DNA from: Boswellia sacra
Lineage: Eukaryota > Streptophyta > Magnoliopsida > Sapindales > Burseraceae
Length of the DNA stretch: 64,000 nucleotides
Direction: 5' to 3'
Assembly: GCA_013180625.2 (NCBI GenBank)
Contig: SNVD02012237.1
Span: forward strand, 310,001-374,000
Within the stretch, counting starts at the first letter, position 1. Each line of letters opens with the position of its first letter. Below, one piece after another: positions 34,241 through 47,000 of the stretch. Below the pieces are notes generated by a model, which worked only from the letters and a program-made list of their open reading frames with translations, did no database searches and was not told the DNA's origin. A program made the translations under genes and the position numbers.

Positions 34241-35087
34241 ATAATTGTATTTTATAAGTTTTCTGCTGGTGCAGAATCTGTACCATGAAGAAGCCTTAAT
34301 CGTCTTCGTTGTCCAACCAGGCAAGCAAACAAATGAGGGGCTCCATTTGGCAAGTCCAAATTCTATACTTCAATAATATCATATTCTCTCTCCCTAAACA
34401 GGATAAAGAAAGGATTAGCAAAACTTGAGATTTATATTATTCAGACTTCTTGAAAGCTAGAAGCCTAGTTGGCTTCTATGCCATCATACTGACATTCACT
34501 GATTAACCACTGGGTTTTCATCCTCACTAGATTGAATGGTGTTTCTATTCAATGATGCAAGGTTGAAATGATTTGTGTTTATTCAGAAAACAGCTACGTG
34601 TACTGAAATACTTGATGAAGTGAATAATAAAAATAATAATTCTGAAAGAAGCAGAAAGATTTACCAAACAAGTTAATAAGTTCAGAAGCAAAAAATTGTT
34701 AAATGTCATAAAAAACCTACCATTGACAACTAGCTATACAAACTAATTTATTCAAACTAATGTACGGTTCATTGTACGCTACATCATACGTTAGATGTGT
34801 GTATAAAATTACTCATGTTTTAAACTTATAAATTTTTGTTCTCCACTTAAATGCACCTTTTGTCAACAAAATGTTGGGTGTTTATCTTTGCATTTTTCAA
34901 TTTAGTTATTAAAAGAACAACAGTCGAAGTTGTGACGTAAAGTTTAACATTGCAACTTATTTATGAATAAGGATATTATTGTTACAAAACAATATTACTT
35001 TAAGTGCATTCAGTCACCTCCAACACAAATTATAGCGACAAGCATGGTGGGAAGAAGAACCCATATTTTGGTTCGGCTTGAGACACT
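34241..35087. other. Non-coding stretch
   Basis: I see no gene or structured repeat here, only AT-rich sequence. Confidence 0.5.
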
Positions 35088-35557
35088 TTGTGCCAGGCTA
35101 ACATTGTTTGCAAAATGTCTAAGGTAAGTATTGCAGCAAATTCTGATCCTCATCAAAATCTAGATGAATATCAAAATCCAGTATACAGACCTTTAATACC
35201 AACAGTCAGACACATTAAAATGTTCGAAGCACCCAAAGAAGACCTTTATACAATTAAATACAAGCGAGGATATAAAGAAGGATTTTTGGTGATTACCGAT
35301 CTCAAAATTATTGGCTTCCTCCCTTCCAATCATATCAGGAACTGCCTGAAGCATGATTAGAAGTAATTCTGAACCCTTACTGGGAAATGTTGTTATTGCA
35401 GGCTTCCGAGTATCTGACAACATGTGCGTACTGTGGACAACTGGAAATTGCTCAGAAACTCCGGGAATCAAAAGAATTGAGCAATAACTCCAGCGGAATA
35501 GACACAATTTCTGACAAGAAGGAAGAATTCAAGCGTATAAAGATTTTCAAGCATTGA
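35088..35557 (+). other. Two coding-like stretches, unassigned
   Basis: A 90-codon frame (35088-35360; first ATG at 35116) reads NPVYRPLIPTVRHIKMF and YKRGYKEGFLVITDLKIIGF with protein-like composition. A second frame, after a possible acceptor TTATTGCAG near 35401, reads SEYLTTCAYCGQLEIAQKL down to a TGA near 35556. They might be two exons of one small gene or gene relics. I recognise no family. Confidence 0.3.
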
Positions 35558-35701
35558 ACCAATTTTCTTTTAGAACCTGAAAGTAAAATTACATTAAATC
35601 TGCATCAGAAAATATTTTATCTGATATAAGGACATGCGTCTGCATATAAGTATCTAAACATGCAGATTCTACAGGTCAGGAGATTTCTTTTATCATATTT
35701 C

Positions 35702-35755
35702 ATTCACACACGCGCGCGCGCGCACACACACACACACACGCACGCACGCACGCAA
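35702..35755. repeat. Alternating CA/CG purine-pyrimidine tract
   Basis: An unbroken run of alternating purine and pyrimidine: CACACG, then (CG)n, then (CA)n, then repeated CACG. Such tracts can adopt left-handed Z-DNA under negative supercoiling and are prone to slippage. Confidence 0.9.
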
Positions 35756-37043
35756 GACTTCCATACTAATTTCCTTTTTCAAGGTATAAGTTTGACAAAC
35801 TCAAATAAAGGTTGATCCAACAGATAAACATCAATAACTTGGAGAATTAGATACATATCATCAAATGTTGATCTATTAGACATTAAGGTAAATAACTTGG
35901 AATAAAACTTTCTTATCTTTTATCTGTTGTGTGACACAAATATCCAAATAAAATTGACATGATAGCTCATGAAACGAGGACCGGGAATCATGTTTGCATC
36001 AGTAATAACTAAGACAACGTGTTACATGCTTGTTATTCTAAAACAACTAAGAAATATTTTATATGCTTGTGATTCTATAACTAACTTACCTTTTAGCTAA
36101 TTGATGTATCATCCTATTCCGTCAAATGCGACGGCATCAGTTTCCACATGGAAATTTTCTAACCTCTGATATTTTGCATTTGTAAATTTAACAATTTATA
36201 TAGATTATCTTAGCTATTAACAAGTTTTCCTAAGTGTACTTATTCATTCCTATTTCATGACATGGATTGAACTTTTCCATCTTTCTCATTTGATTTTATA
36301 TTTGTATTAAGTGTCTTCAAAAAACCCTTTAACCCAAAAACTAAAATTGATGACTGAAGCTCTCAACAATGGTATTTAAGCTTTGACAGGTCCCTGACAC
36401 ACTCACCTAAGACACGTGGACGAAACACAACCACAAGCACATAACAGCTACTGATAGTCACAGACACAACACATGATAATTTAATTAAGATGATAAAGTG
36501 GGGTTTGAAGGTTAATTTGACTCAGACTAACCTTACAACACATTAAGTTACCACCTGAACTAGAAGCAAAAGCTTATATAGATAGTTAACTGCCTCAACA
36601 ATAGTATTTATGACCACTTTGAGATTATTATAACTTAACAAATAATCAACTTTAGCTATGGAAATAATCAACTTGTAAAATAAGTTGCATGGCCATTAGC
36701 AAATGAAATTTTCAAAATTGTTAAGCATGTTTTTTAAATAAAAAATCGTGTTTTTATACTGCATATTTTTCAACGTAATTTAAATTCAATACCATTCATA
36801 TATGTTTTCCAAAATTCAAAATAATTAAAAATCACCTAACTTTTCCAAAGCATTCTATCATACTTTTAACTCCATGGGAGACGATAAACAGTTTTCAATT
36901 CTGTTCCAGTAACAAAAATAGTACGACTACAACTATGCTCAGATGACTCACTTTGTGCATGCTAAAATTATTTGATTACATCAAAAACAAACAAACGAAA
37001 ATAAACAAAACAATAGAATTTTGGATCAGAAATCAGTAAGTAC
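35756..37043. other. Non-coding stretch
   Basis: AT-rich sequence without a supported gene. A possible exon begins on its right edge, on the minus strand. Confidence 0.5.
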
Positions 37044-37316
37044 CCTTTTGAGAGCAGAGGTGACCTTGTCTGTTTCTCCAATAGAATCCCCCAACTCCCA
37101 ACTCAACCATGGCACCAATTTGTAGCCTTCTGCTGCTGCTGATGATAAAGTATTCTTATCATCAATACCCATCATATCTACTCCGAAATCCAACATTGAA
37201 TTTGATTCAGTTGAAGCTTGGAACAAGCCATGATTTGGTGAATTTGGTTTTTCAATCCAAACAGCACAAGCATGCCGAACCGTTGGTTTCTGGGTCGCGT
37301 TGCTTGGGTTGACGGG
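37044..37316 (-). pseudogene. Possible first-exon relic of a LAS1-like gene
   Basis: The minus-strand frame runs from a TAA near 37317 to a good 5' splice site (AGG|GTACTT at 37043/37044). It contains SAAAEGYKLVPWLSWE followed by VTSALKR. GYKLVPW(L/M)SW, then a V-x-ALxR helix, resembles the start of plant LAS1-like ribosome-biogenesis (ITS2 processing) proteins. The segment between them is shorter than I would expect and none of the later exons is visible, so this is probably a fragment. The assignment rests on about 20 residues. Confidence 0.4.
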
Positions 37317-38423
37317 TTAGGAACTTTTTTTTTTTAAACAAAATAAAAAATATAAAGATTTTAGAAAAATTACAAAAATAGCTTGAGTTAAAGGATTGGT
37401 TTGAGTTTAGTAAAATCATAATTTATTTTTATTACCCAATTAAACCATAATTTGTCTTATTATTTACCTAATTCAACATCAAAATCTACCCATAATTTTG
37501 TTTTTAAAATGCGTAGATATAATTAGCAGATATGTGATCATTTACGCTGAATAATTTGTCAAAGTACGTATCATTTGTCTAGTTATTTAGTGATAACCAA
37601 CACATGTTTAATAAGATATCCGTTTGTTAACTACATTTGTTTGTCAATTGGATATTTTGTTAGATAATAGAAAATATTATGATTTTACTAAAATTCAAAA
37701 CCTCCTTGTAGTTTAGCTATATTTTCTAATTTTCCAAGATTTTAGGAAAAAGATCCACATTGAACAAGAATTTGGTGCTATTGAAATTTTTTTTTTGTTA
37801 AATGATATTGTACAATTTTATGTTTTATTCTTTAATTTTTTTAATATTACAATGTTTTGATAAAATTTAAAAAAAAAAACCTTTGTTATCGCCTTAAAAA
37901 ATTTGCATCATTCAACATTTATTTTATATACAATTTATCTTAAATTATTTTAAAATATATGATACAATCATTTATCATATATCATATAATGAAAAGTAGT
38001 TATTTTATAAGCAATATTAATCCGATATAAAAGTTAAGGGAAACAAACACCAACAAAACATACTTTCACCTAATTCTACAGGTTATTGTAAATATAACGA
38101 AATTCCAGGGAATATTAAAAAATATTTAAACCTCAAAAATTTTTGTATAACCAACGGTCATACATGCAATGACACAAAAGCCCTTACGAGCCAATGATCT
38201 AACTCAGTAAGCGCACCGATAAATCCACGGTTTGATTAAATAATACAAAAATCGAAATTATTATTTTTCAACAAAGTGCATCAGATTCTATTTTTTTCTA
38301 ATTTCTGTTAATTTATAAATTTTTAAACAAGATAGGTGAAACTATCATTCTAACAAACCATAAGAAATGTATTTCATATTTGCCCGATTGCAATGAAACC
38401 GATGTCATAGGTACAAAATAGTA
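37317..38423. other. AT-rich non-coding stretch
   Basis: No gene; A and T runs only. It ends where homology to 55.6 kb begins. Confidence 0.6.
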
Positions 38424-39378
38424 ACTTTAATCGTGTCCAATAACCTTTGGTTGTACAATTCATAAACCCAAGGTCTAGCACACCCCCAAAAATGACACGA
38501 CTGATTAAAAAAATTGCAGCCGCCGTCACGATTCGTCATCTTCATCATTTACAGTGATTTTTGTTTTATAATCAAGTTATTATTATATCTAATCTGGATT
38601 GAAGTTTGAACATGTGAAATGCCAATCGGCACGCGTTGAAGTTTGGCAAATAGCACAATTAAAGATTATGTAATCCTACTCAGAGGAAATCATTTAATAT
38701 AATATAAATAACCACTTATAGATGGTAAGGTTTAGCTGTGTGTCAACAAATGATTACCAAGAAAATTTCTTAGTTAATGCTCTATTTTTATCCTTGATTA
38801 ATAATGATTTGAAGAGTTGAAGAACATTTAAAAATTGGACGAGAAAGTGGACTATCGAAACATAATAGACAGAGTTGTTATTGTTATAAAAAGATAATAA
38901 AGAAGCATGATGATGATTACCGAAATTAGTCACCAAACTAAAGATATAATATTCATTAAACCAAAGAAAACCGTCCAAAACAAACTTTTGAAATTTGAAC
39001 AAAATCATAAATCCCTTCAAAATATTGTATATGCAAAAGTCTTTCGACCGTTTTTGCTTACCAAATTCTAAAACGATGATTACATTCACACCTTACAAAC
39101 TTGGTCTTGTAAGACTCTTAATTACTTTCTGAATTTCTAAATGAATGTTACTTTCACATACAAGATCTTTTTTTTATTTGATTTTCACCCTAGCAAAATA
39201 CAAAAATACGATTGATGATTATTAGAGAATACTCACGGTAGAAGATGTTTATAGCACAGGTTGAATTATAGCACGAACACTAAAATATTACTTGTGTCAG
39301 CGTGAGTGTGAAGCATGCTCTTATTAATCTAATACTTTAAGTTGAGCTGGAAAATCTACTACTCAAGGTTGTGAACCC

Positions 39379-39546
39379 ATGATGAAACTAAGAAAGGTAT
39401 ATTATTCTCTTCACAAATCATACCCTGCACTGAATTTATCTTCCAATAGATCAAATTTCTACCTTCACGAAAACCACCCTCTCACTGTATCACCTTTCTG
39501 CTGTAAGAATTCTCATAGAAACATCAAAAGCCGGTTTTGTTCAATC
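39379..39546 (+). promoter_or_regulatory. Upstream ATGATG frame joined in frame to RLK2
   Basis: ATGATG at 39379 opens a frame that runs without stop into RLK2 and would add 56 residues in front of the signal peptide. In RLK3 the same frame (57878) stops at TAA after 30 codons, with nearly the same peptide. This argues that it is leader sequence and that translation of the receptor starts at 39547. Confidence 0.5.
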
Positions 39547-42500
39547 ATGGTCTTCATTCGCATAGTTTTTGTACTTCTTCAGCATTTTTTTTCTATTTTA
39601 GGACATGCAACTTTGGGACATCACAACCATACTCACCATTCTTTGCTTAAAGACAAGGTTGCACTTCTGGCATTCAAAAGCGCCGTAAAATTTGATCCAA
39701 ATGCTGCTCTAGCTAACTGGAATGAGTATGTTGATGTCTGCAACTTCCAAGGTGTCACATGCAACAACTATCATCACCGTGTATCTAAACTTGATCTAAC
39801 CAACCAAGCACTAGCAGGGTTCCTGTCCCCCTTTATCTCAAACCTCACTCACCTTAGAGTCCTAGTGCTCGCTGACAATAACTTCGCCGGAGTCATTCCA
39901 TCCGAATTTTCCCACCTCAGTAAACTCTGTCATCTCCAGCTAGATGGGAACAATTTACATGGTCCAATACCAGAATCCTTTGCCCTTCTTTCAAAACTCA
40001 GTTTACTAACTCTTTTTGATAACAATTTAAACGGAACGCTTCCACCTTCCATATTCTACAACTGCACTTCACTTAAAAACATAGACCTCTCCTACAACTA
40101 TTTCATGGGAAAAATCCCACAAGAAATAGGAAATAGTGAAGGTCTATGGAACATCAATTTATACAACAATCAGTTTACAGGACAGCTTCCTGCATCTTTA
40201 GTTAATACGTCATTGTATAATTTGGATGTGGAGTCTAATAATCTTTCAGGTGAGTTGCCCTCGGACATTATAGGGAAGCTGCATGACATCACCATTCTCC
40301 AGCTATCATATAATAATATGGTAAGCTATGATGGCAACAACAATCTTGACCCCTTCTTCACTGCCCTGGAAAATTGCACTCTCTTACGTGAACTTGAGTT
40401 GGCTGGCATGGGCCTCGGAGGAACGTTGCCCAAATCCATCGGCCAACTTAATTTGACAAAAGTTTTAATGCAAGAAAACCAGATCAGCGGATCAATTCCT
40501 CCACATATAGGGAACCTTTCCTATCTTATGCTACTGAATCTGACGTTGAATCGTCTGAATGGAGCAATTTCAGAAGAGATTAGTGGGATGTCAAGATTGG
40601 AGCAGCTTTTCTTATCGCACAACTTATTCTCTGGTGAAATTCCAGCGGTGTTAGGTAGACTTCCTCACCTGGGTCTGCTTGATCTATCATACAACAAGTT
40701 CTCTGGTCAAATCCCGGCAAGTCTAGGTGATTTGGTCCGATTAAATTATATGTTTCTCAACAACAACCGCCTTTCAGGATCAATACCTCAAACGTTAGGA
40801 CAGTGCACAGATCTCAACAAACTAGACTTGTCTTACAATAGGTTGACAGGAAGCATTCCCACAGAAATTTCAGGCGTACGAGAAATCAGAATTTTTCTAA
40901 ACCTCTCTCACAATCAACTTGAGGGGCCACTGCCAATTGAGCTTAGCAAGCTGGAAAATGTTCTAGAGATCGATCTCTCGTCAAACAATTTCACCGGTAG
41001 TATCTTCCCACAGATATCAAGCTGCATTGCATTGACGATGATAAATCTGTCACGCAATTCTCTTGAGGGGCATCTTCCAGATTCTCTGGGTGATCTAAAG
41101 AACCTTGAATCCATTGATGTCTCGGGCAACAAATTATCTGGTATGATACCTACAAGCATCAACAAAATTCACACCCTTACATTTATCAATTTTTCATTTA
41201 ACCAGTTTCAAGGTATGATTCCCTCGGGAGGCATCTTTGGCTCAGTAACAAATATGTCCTTCTTAGGCAACCATCGGCTTTGTGGGGTTGTTCCGGGCAT
41301 GCCCACTTGCTCTCAAAAGCGACATTGGTTTCGTTCACGTATGTTCATGATCATATTCATCTTAGTCATATGCATATCATCATTCTTATCAGCAATATGT
41401 TGTGTGATTGGGTACCGCCGCATTAAAATAATAATTTCCTCTGCGAAAACTGAAATGATAAGAAGGCAAAGAACACCAGAATTGATGCCTCGCTTCCCGA
41501 GAATTACATACAGAGAACTTTCAGAGGCCACTGGAGGGTTTGATGAACAGACACTAATTGGGACAGGTAGTTATGGACATATTTACAAGGGAATTCTTTC
41601 GAATGGAATAACCATAGCAGTAAAGGTCCTACATTCTCAATCTGGAAATTCAACAAAGAGTTTTAACAGAGAATGTCGAGTTTTAAAGAGGATTCGCCAC
41701 AGAAACCTTATAAGGATTATAACTGTATGCAGTCTACCCGAGTTCAAGGCACTTGTTCTTCCTTATATGGTAAAGGGGAGCTTGGAGAGCCATCTTTATC
41801 CACATTCAGGGACAGGTTTGGGTTTGGCCGCCTCAGATGATTTGACTCTCATCCAAAGAGTGAATATTTGCCGTGACATAGCTGATGGCATGGCCTATCT
41901 GCATCACCATTCTCCTGTCAGAGTTATTCATTGCGATCTAAAGCCAAGCAATATTCTTCTCAACGATGACATGACAGCTCTGGTTTCTGATTTTGGGATT
42001 GCAAGGTTGGTTGCAACAGTGGAAGAGGAAAATGCTGGGACTGTTGAGCTTATGGGAAACTCTACTGCTAATATGTTACGTGGCTCTATTGGATACATAG
42101 CACCAGGTACATATGTCTCCTTTCCTTTTGCATCTGAAAATGTTTACTAAAAGGATGTCTTCAAAACTGGAATAATGCAGAATAGTATAAATTTAGAATT
42201 GTTATCTCCTGTTTAGTTAAGAGCAGATGCGAATCGATACATTCATCAAATGTTTTTGCAGAAGAAAGAATCATATATTTTCAAATCTTGGAGTCCCATC
42301 CTACAATAAAGGCAAAGCACATAACAAAACTTAAGCAAACCCATGGCATACACGGTGAACGCTAAACATTTGCCAATAAACCACGGCATCAAATTCTCAC
42401 CCTTGTGTTTCCAAAAGCCTTATTCATCAGCATCAAGTTTAATCTAAAGGGGATTTTTTATTTCCTTTTCTTCTACTTTTTATACAATAATAATAATATT

Positions 42501-42940
42501 AATGACAATCATTTCCTTTGTATTTTATCTATTCAGAATATGCGTACGGATCTAACATATCAAGAAAAGGAGATGTTTACAGCTTCGGAATAATAGTCCT
42601 TGAGATGATTACTAGGAAAAAGCCAACGGATGATATGTTTGACAGTGGGCTAAACCTACACAAATGGGTTAAGACTCACTACAATGGAAGGATTGAAAAA
42701 GTTATTGACTCTTCATTGGTGAGAGCCGCGAGAGAACAGCCCCCTGAAATGAGAAAAATATGGTATGTTGTAATAGGAGAATTGATTGAATTGGGTATTC
42801 TTTGCACACAGGAGTCTCCCTCTTCCAGGCCTACAATGCTAGATGCTGCTGATGACTTGGATCACCTCAAGAGATACCTAAGCGGTGACACATTTTCCTC
42901 TTCTCTTGGTATTTCTTCTTCCACTTTTGGAGATGACTAA
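39547..42940 (+). CDS. LRR receptor-like kinase 2 (At2g24130-like, non-RD)
   Basis: 987 residues when started at ATG 39547, chosen because it is followed at once by a signal peptide (MVFIRIVFVLLQHFFSILG) and matches the RLK3 start. Exon 1 is 39547-42106 and exon 2 is 42537-42940; the 430-bp intron splits the APE codon exactly as in RLK1. N-cap CNFQGVTC, about twenty LRRs, Cys pair LCGVVPGMPTC, transmembrane helix near 599-622. Kinase: GTGSYGHIYKG (Ile where RLK1 has Val), AVKVL lysine, HCDLKPSN near 795, DFG, APE restored by splicing. It is nearest to RLK3. The open frame that continues past the donor to 42150 is intron readthrough. Presumed cell-surface perception; ligand and partner unknown. 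Confidence 0.92.
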
Positions 42941-43290
42941 GAGCTTTCCTTACTTCGTAAACATTTATTAAAATGTCAAATCTTAGCTAAATTAGTTTTG
43001 CATTGACCTTTCGGAAAGCTGATCTTCAATCACCAAATGATCTTTCTGTTATTCTAGATTTCAGTGCTAACAGCATAGACGGCCTGGAAATATCATGTGA
43101 CAATCACTGAATGCATTGAAAATTTTCCAGAGTTATAACGCGGAATCATTTATTAATAATTCGATATGTTAAGAAGCCAAAGGTCCAAAACTATTTATTT
43201 GATAGACAAGAAACCAAAGAGAAGTACAAGTTAATTGCACACAGACAATTGCACACATTTAGAAGATATAAAGCAATTTCTTTCAATCCA

Positions 43291-43323
<33 letters not shown>

Positions 43324-43340
43324 CATAATCATAATCATAC
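43291..43340. repeat. AAT/CATAAT microsatellite
   Basis: About ten AAT units followed by CATAATCAT repeats, 350 bases after the RLK2 stop. The RLK3 copy has a shorter interrupted version near 61830. Confidence 0.85.
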
Positions 43341-44014
43341 TAGACTCTACAATCTTGAGCATATAGTCTCAAAAATAGTAGGAAGAATCATCCAAGGATA
43401 TATTCCTTTCTCCCTCTTTTTGACCTCTGGACATAATACAAAGAAAAGATGTAAAGTGGCATATTCCAAACGGAGTTTACAATCATTCTTAGGGGTCTGT
43501 CTTGTTGACCAAGAGATCATGTTTGAGCTTGTGTATAAGAGCAGTGGGTTATGGTGACAACCACTGGACCATTACAGGCAGTGTCAATAGCACAAATTGA
43601 GTGTTTATGAGTAGTTAAATGCAAATGGACAGCTGATAACTTTGTAATAATAATCAAATAGAATATAGGGCAAAAGAAGGGGAAATTAGATACCCAGTGC
43701 TGCTCTTGTCGAGTAAAAATGATAAAGTACTCTGTTCCATATGCCACTTTATCATTTATGAAACTTCCTATAAGCACTAATACTAGTGGGAATTATCTTT
43801 TAATTGGTAATTACTTAATGAATGAATGAACGAAGCATATCAAAATGATCATGAAAATCGCCACCACAAGAGAAGACAAATTACCACAATGATGCAGGCA
43901 ACAATAATTATGTTATTTGACACAAGCTTCTAGTCATTTTCCCTGTCACAGGGGAAATGTTCCATTCTGAGCATACAAGATCAAATAGTATATATGCTGT
44001 AATAATCACAAAAA

Positions 44015-47000
44015 CAAGTCTCACTTATTGCGTTTGTAAAATGTTGACATGTATTAGATTTCAAATCTCACGTAAATCACGTAAACTTACATAAAAATCA
44101 CTTAAGTAACAGTGTATTTATATATATATTTTTTAAAGAGGGGACACCATTGAAATTTTTGGTGTAGTTTTACTTGTCATGAAAATGGGTTGAATTGGGC
44201 TGTATTAATAATATGCAACGTTGATGGGCTATATGCAATCGCTTCGTTGGCAAAAGCCGATTATGCTGCCTTAAAGAAGTCCAAAAGTCTGCAACTAAAC
44301 CCAGCCCATAACAAGTCACAAAAGTTTTATCAAGTGAAAAGATGGTTTGAGTTGGCTGTGGGGAGTCGTCGAAGGAGAAGATGATGAAGAAGCTTGTAGG
44401 AAATTAATTTGCCTGTAATCAATCATTCCCTCCTGTTCCAGATTGACTTCTTCAACTAATCAATCCATGTCAGAATAACTGGTCCAACCAATTTATCACC
44501 ATAAACAAGAGACCCCAACTATTAAAACGTGAGTCTCTCACACTTGGCAGTTCAAGCTTATGAATAAACAGGAATTCCATAAAATGCCACAAAAATAATA
44601 TTCAAAATTTAAAATACTTATTATCGAAGTTTGTAATTTGCAGTCTTTAAGTAACAATTAAAATATCTATTGGTTAACTGCAAGCTACAAAAGAAGTGAG
44701 AGAAAGAGAAATAAATCATAATTTTGTTAGGTTTTAAATTAAGGTCTGTTGATTGGTTCTTATATAAGCTAAAAATATAAAAAATTTGAAAAAATAACAC
44801 GAGTAAATTAATGAAATAAAATAATATAAGTAGAATTAAAAAGAAAAAAGAAAAAAGCTCACATGAGATCAAATAAGGTTTGAAGTTGCAACTTGAAAAA
44901 TTGAGGCAAAATGTTGGCATGTTAATAGTTGAAAAAGTGATAACAAGAAGATCAGGGAATTAGGTTTTTTTTAAGAAAGAGCGCAATTGAATTCAACTAA
45001 AAGGATGAAACACCTCGGTTACAAAAAAAAAAAAAAAAAAAAAAAAACTAAAAGGATGAAAGTTAAAGCTTTAATTTTTTAAAGTTACGAGGGGCTCATG
45101 GCCCTGGTAGGCTGGTACTCTACATGGGTCCTTACATGCCCTCAAGTAGTACTAAAAATAGAGTAACAAATGAGATCTTGCACCAGTTTATAAGGCTTGA
45201 GCTCTCTTTGACTAAGTAGATACATTTTTCGTAAAAACTATTTATTTGAAGCCTATAGCATCGAGAAAACCGCAATGTTTGAGGAAATCACAAGTTTGTC
45301 ATATCTCACTCACGTAGTTGGTGAATGAGATCTTGGATCGATTTATAAGACTTGGATTTCCTTAAAAATACTGCTAGATCTATGATTCATTTACAATCAA
45401 GATTTTATATAACTTGAGTTGACAAGATATTATTGAATGAGTAATTATCATATTATTCAATTTAATATCTTTTTATTTATTTTCATCTTTTACATATTCA
45501 GTGATAACTTGTAAATTCAGGTTGTATAAAAAATAGTTACAAATGAGTTGTAGAAAGAGAACTACCCTTTTCTTAATTAAATAGATGAATTTTAGGTGAA
45601 GGACATTTATGTGAAGGTCAAAAGTAGTTCAAATCGGACAATATTTACTTGGTTCGGACCACATTATTCTTCTTCTTTTAACATGTAATCAAAAAACTTG
45701 TCACCACAACTACAAAGAAGCAAAAACCATTGAAACCGATGCTTTTGGGAAGGTGTTCTTGTACAAGAATAATGTGGAAACAATAATAATTGCAATGGTT
45801 TTTAGGGTGCTTATTTAGAAAAGGAGCTAATTAAAAACTTTGTAAGGGGCCAATAGTACTCCATATGTAAGCGCCCTAAAAACTAATATAAGGGTTGCAT
45901 AGTACTCTATTGTATTTTGAATAGTTGTATTCGACTCCTTTTTCTCTTTTCTAATTTTTTTTACAATTTTGCCCTAAGAAAAAAATATTAAAAAGGGAAA
46001 AAATATTACAATTGGCTGGTACTATTTGCACCTAGATAAATGCTCAAAATACCATTATCTTAAAATAAATTTTAATCTTAAATTATTCATTGAGTAGTTT
46101 ACTGATAAGGACATGAATTGAAAAATTAAATAAAAGATCTTAACCAAAATTAAATTAAAGATCTTTATATAGTTTTTTAAGTAAACTCCTAGAATATAAA
46201 TCCATGATATCTTAAACTCTAATTTATCTATTATTGAACAATTAATTCTAAACATAAATTATCAATAATATATTTGAGCTACGGTGAAAAATGCGGAATG
46301 ACTGTAACCAAGAAAAAAAAAGTTTCTTTAATTTCAATACGGTCTTGTTGGAGTTAACAAACTTAATTGGAGTTAACAAACTTAATTGGTTTTTTCTCCG
46401 TCAATTTGAAGTATTTTGTTTGAACCATTGCAAGCCAAACTTGAGAACACGATCCTCCTCATTCATAAAATGAAAAAAAAAAAAAGAAAATGATACAAGG
46501 AAAATATAGAGTAAAATAATTTATTTTTTAATTTTATAAAAATAAAATGAGTGTTTAGAGCATTTATTTCGGTGCAAGTAGCCCCACCCTTTCGAATTTT
46601 CTTCTAGATTTGTAACATGCAGATTACTATTGCATATATATTTATATTTGCAGTTTCGGGAGAGAAAAATGCTTATATTTCTATGAAGGGTAGTTGATAT
46701 TGAAGTAGCTTTTGCTTTCCGATTTAAGGATTTTGATTTTAGCAAGAAAGCGGTACACTAATAGAGTAATATTACATCTTTAACTCATCTAAAACCAACA
46801 ACTTTTACATGAGTTGGTAAAATATCACTGGATGAGTAAAAAATGAAAAGAAAAATGAAGGAAGTTAATTACATGCATGATAATTATCCAATGACTAATG
46901 TTTTGTCAATTCAAGTTAAAAAAATAGCGATAAATGAGTTTAGTTGTAGGTATAATATTGTTTAAAATATTATGCATATTTTATTCAATTATTTTATAGG

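Larger units (their letters stand above)
38424..44014 (+). repeat. Segmental duplication block containing RLK2
   Basis: From AATCGTGTCCAATAACCTTT-like sequence near 38430 to AATAATCACAAAAACAAG near 44012 this block matches 55618-62515, through upstream region, gene, intron and 3' flank. It lacks the Harbinger-type MITE and about 460 bp of promoter that the RLK3 copy has. Confidence 0.85.

Noticed and set aside
39379..42150. RLK2 starting at 39379
   Set aside because: This would place 56 residues before the signal peptide. The same leader is stopped in RLK3, so 39547 is preferred.
43291..43340. Poly-Asn coding stretch in a 102-codon ORF
   Set aside because: It is an AAT microsatellite in the 3' flank of RLK2.
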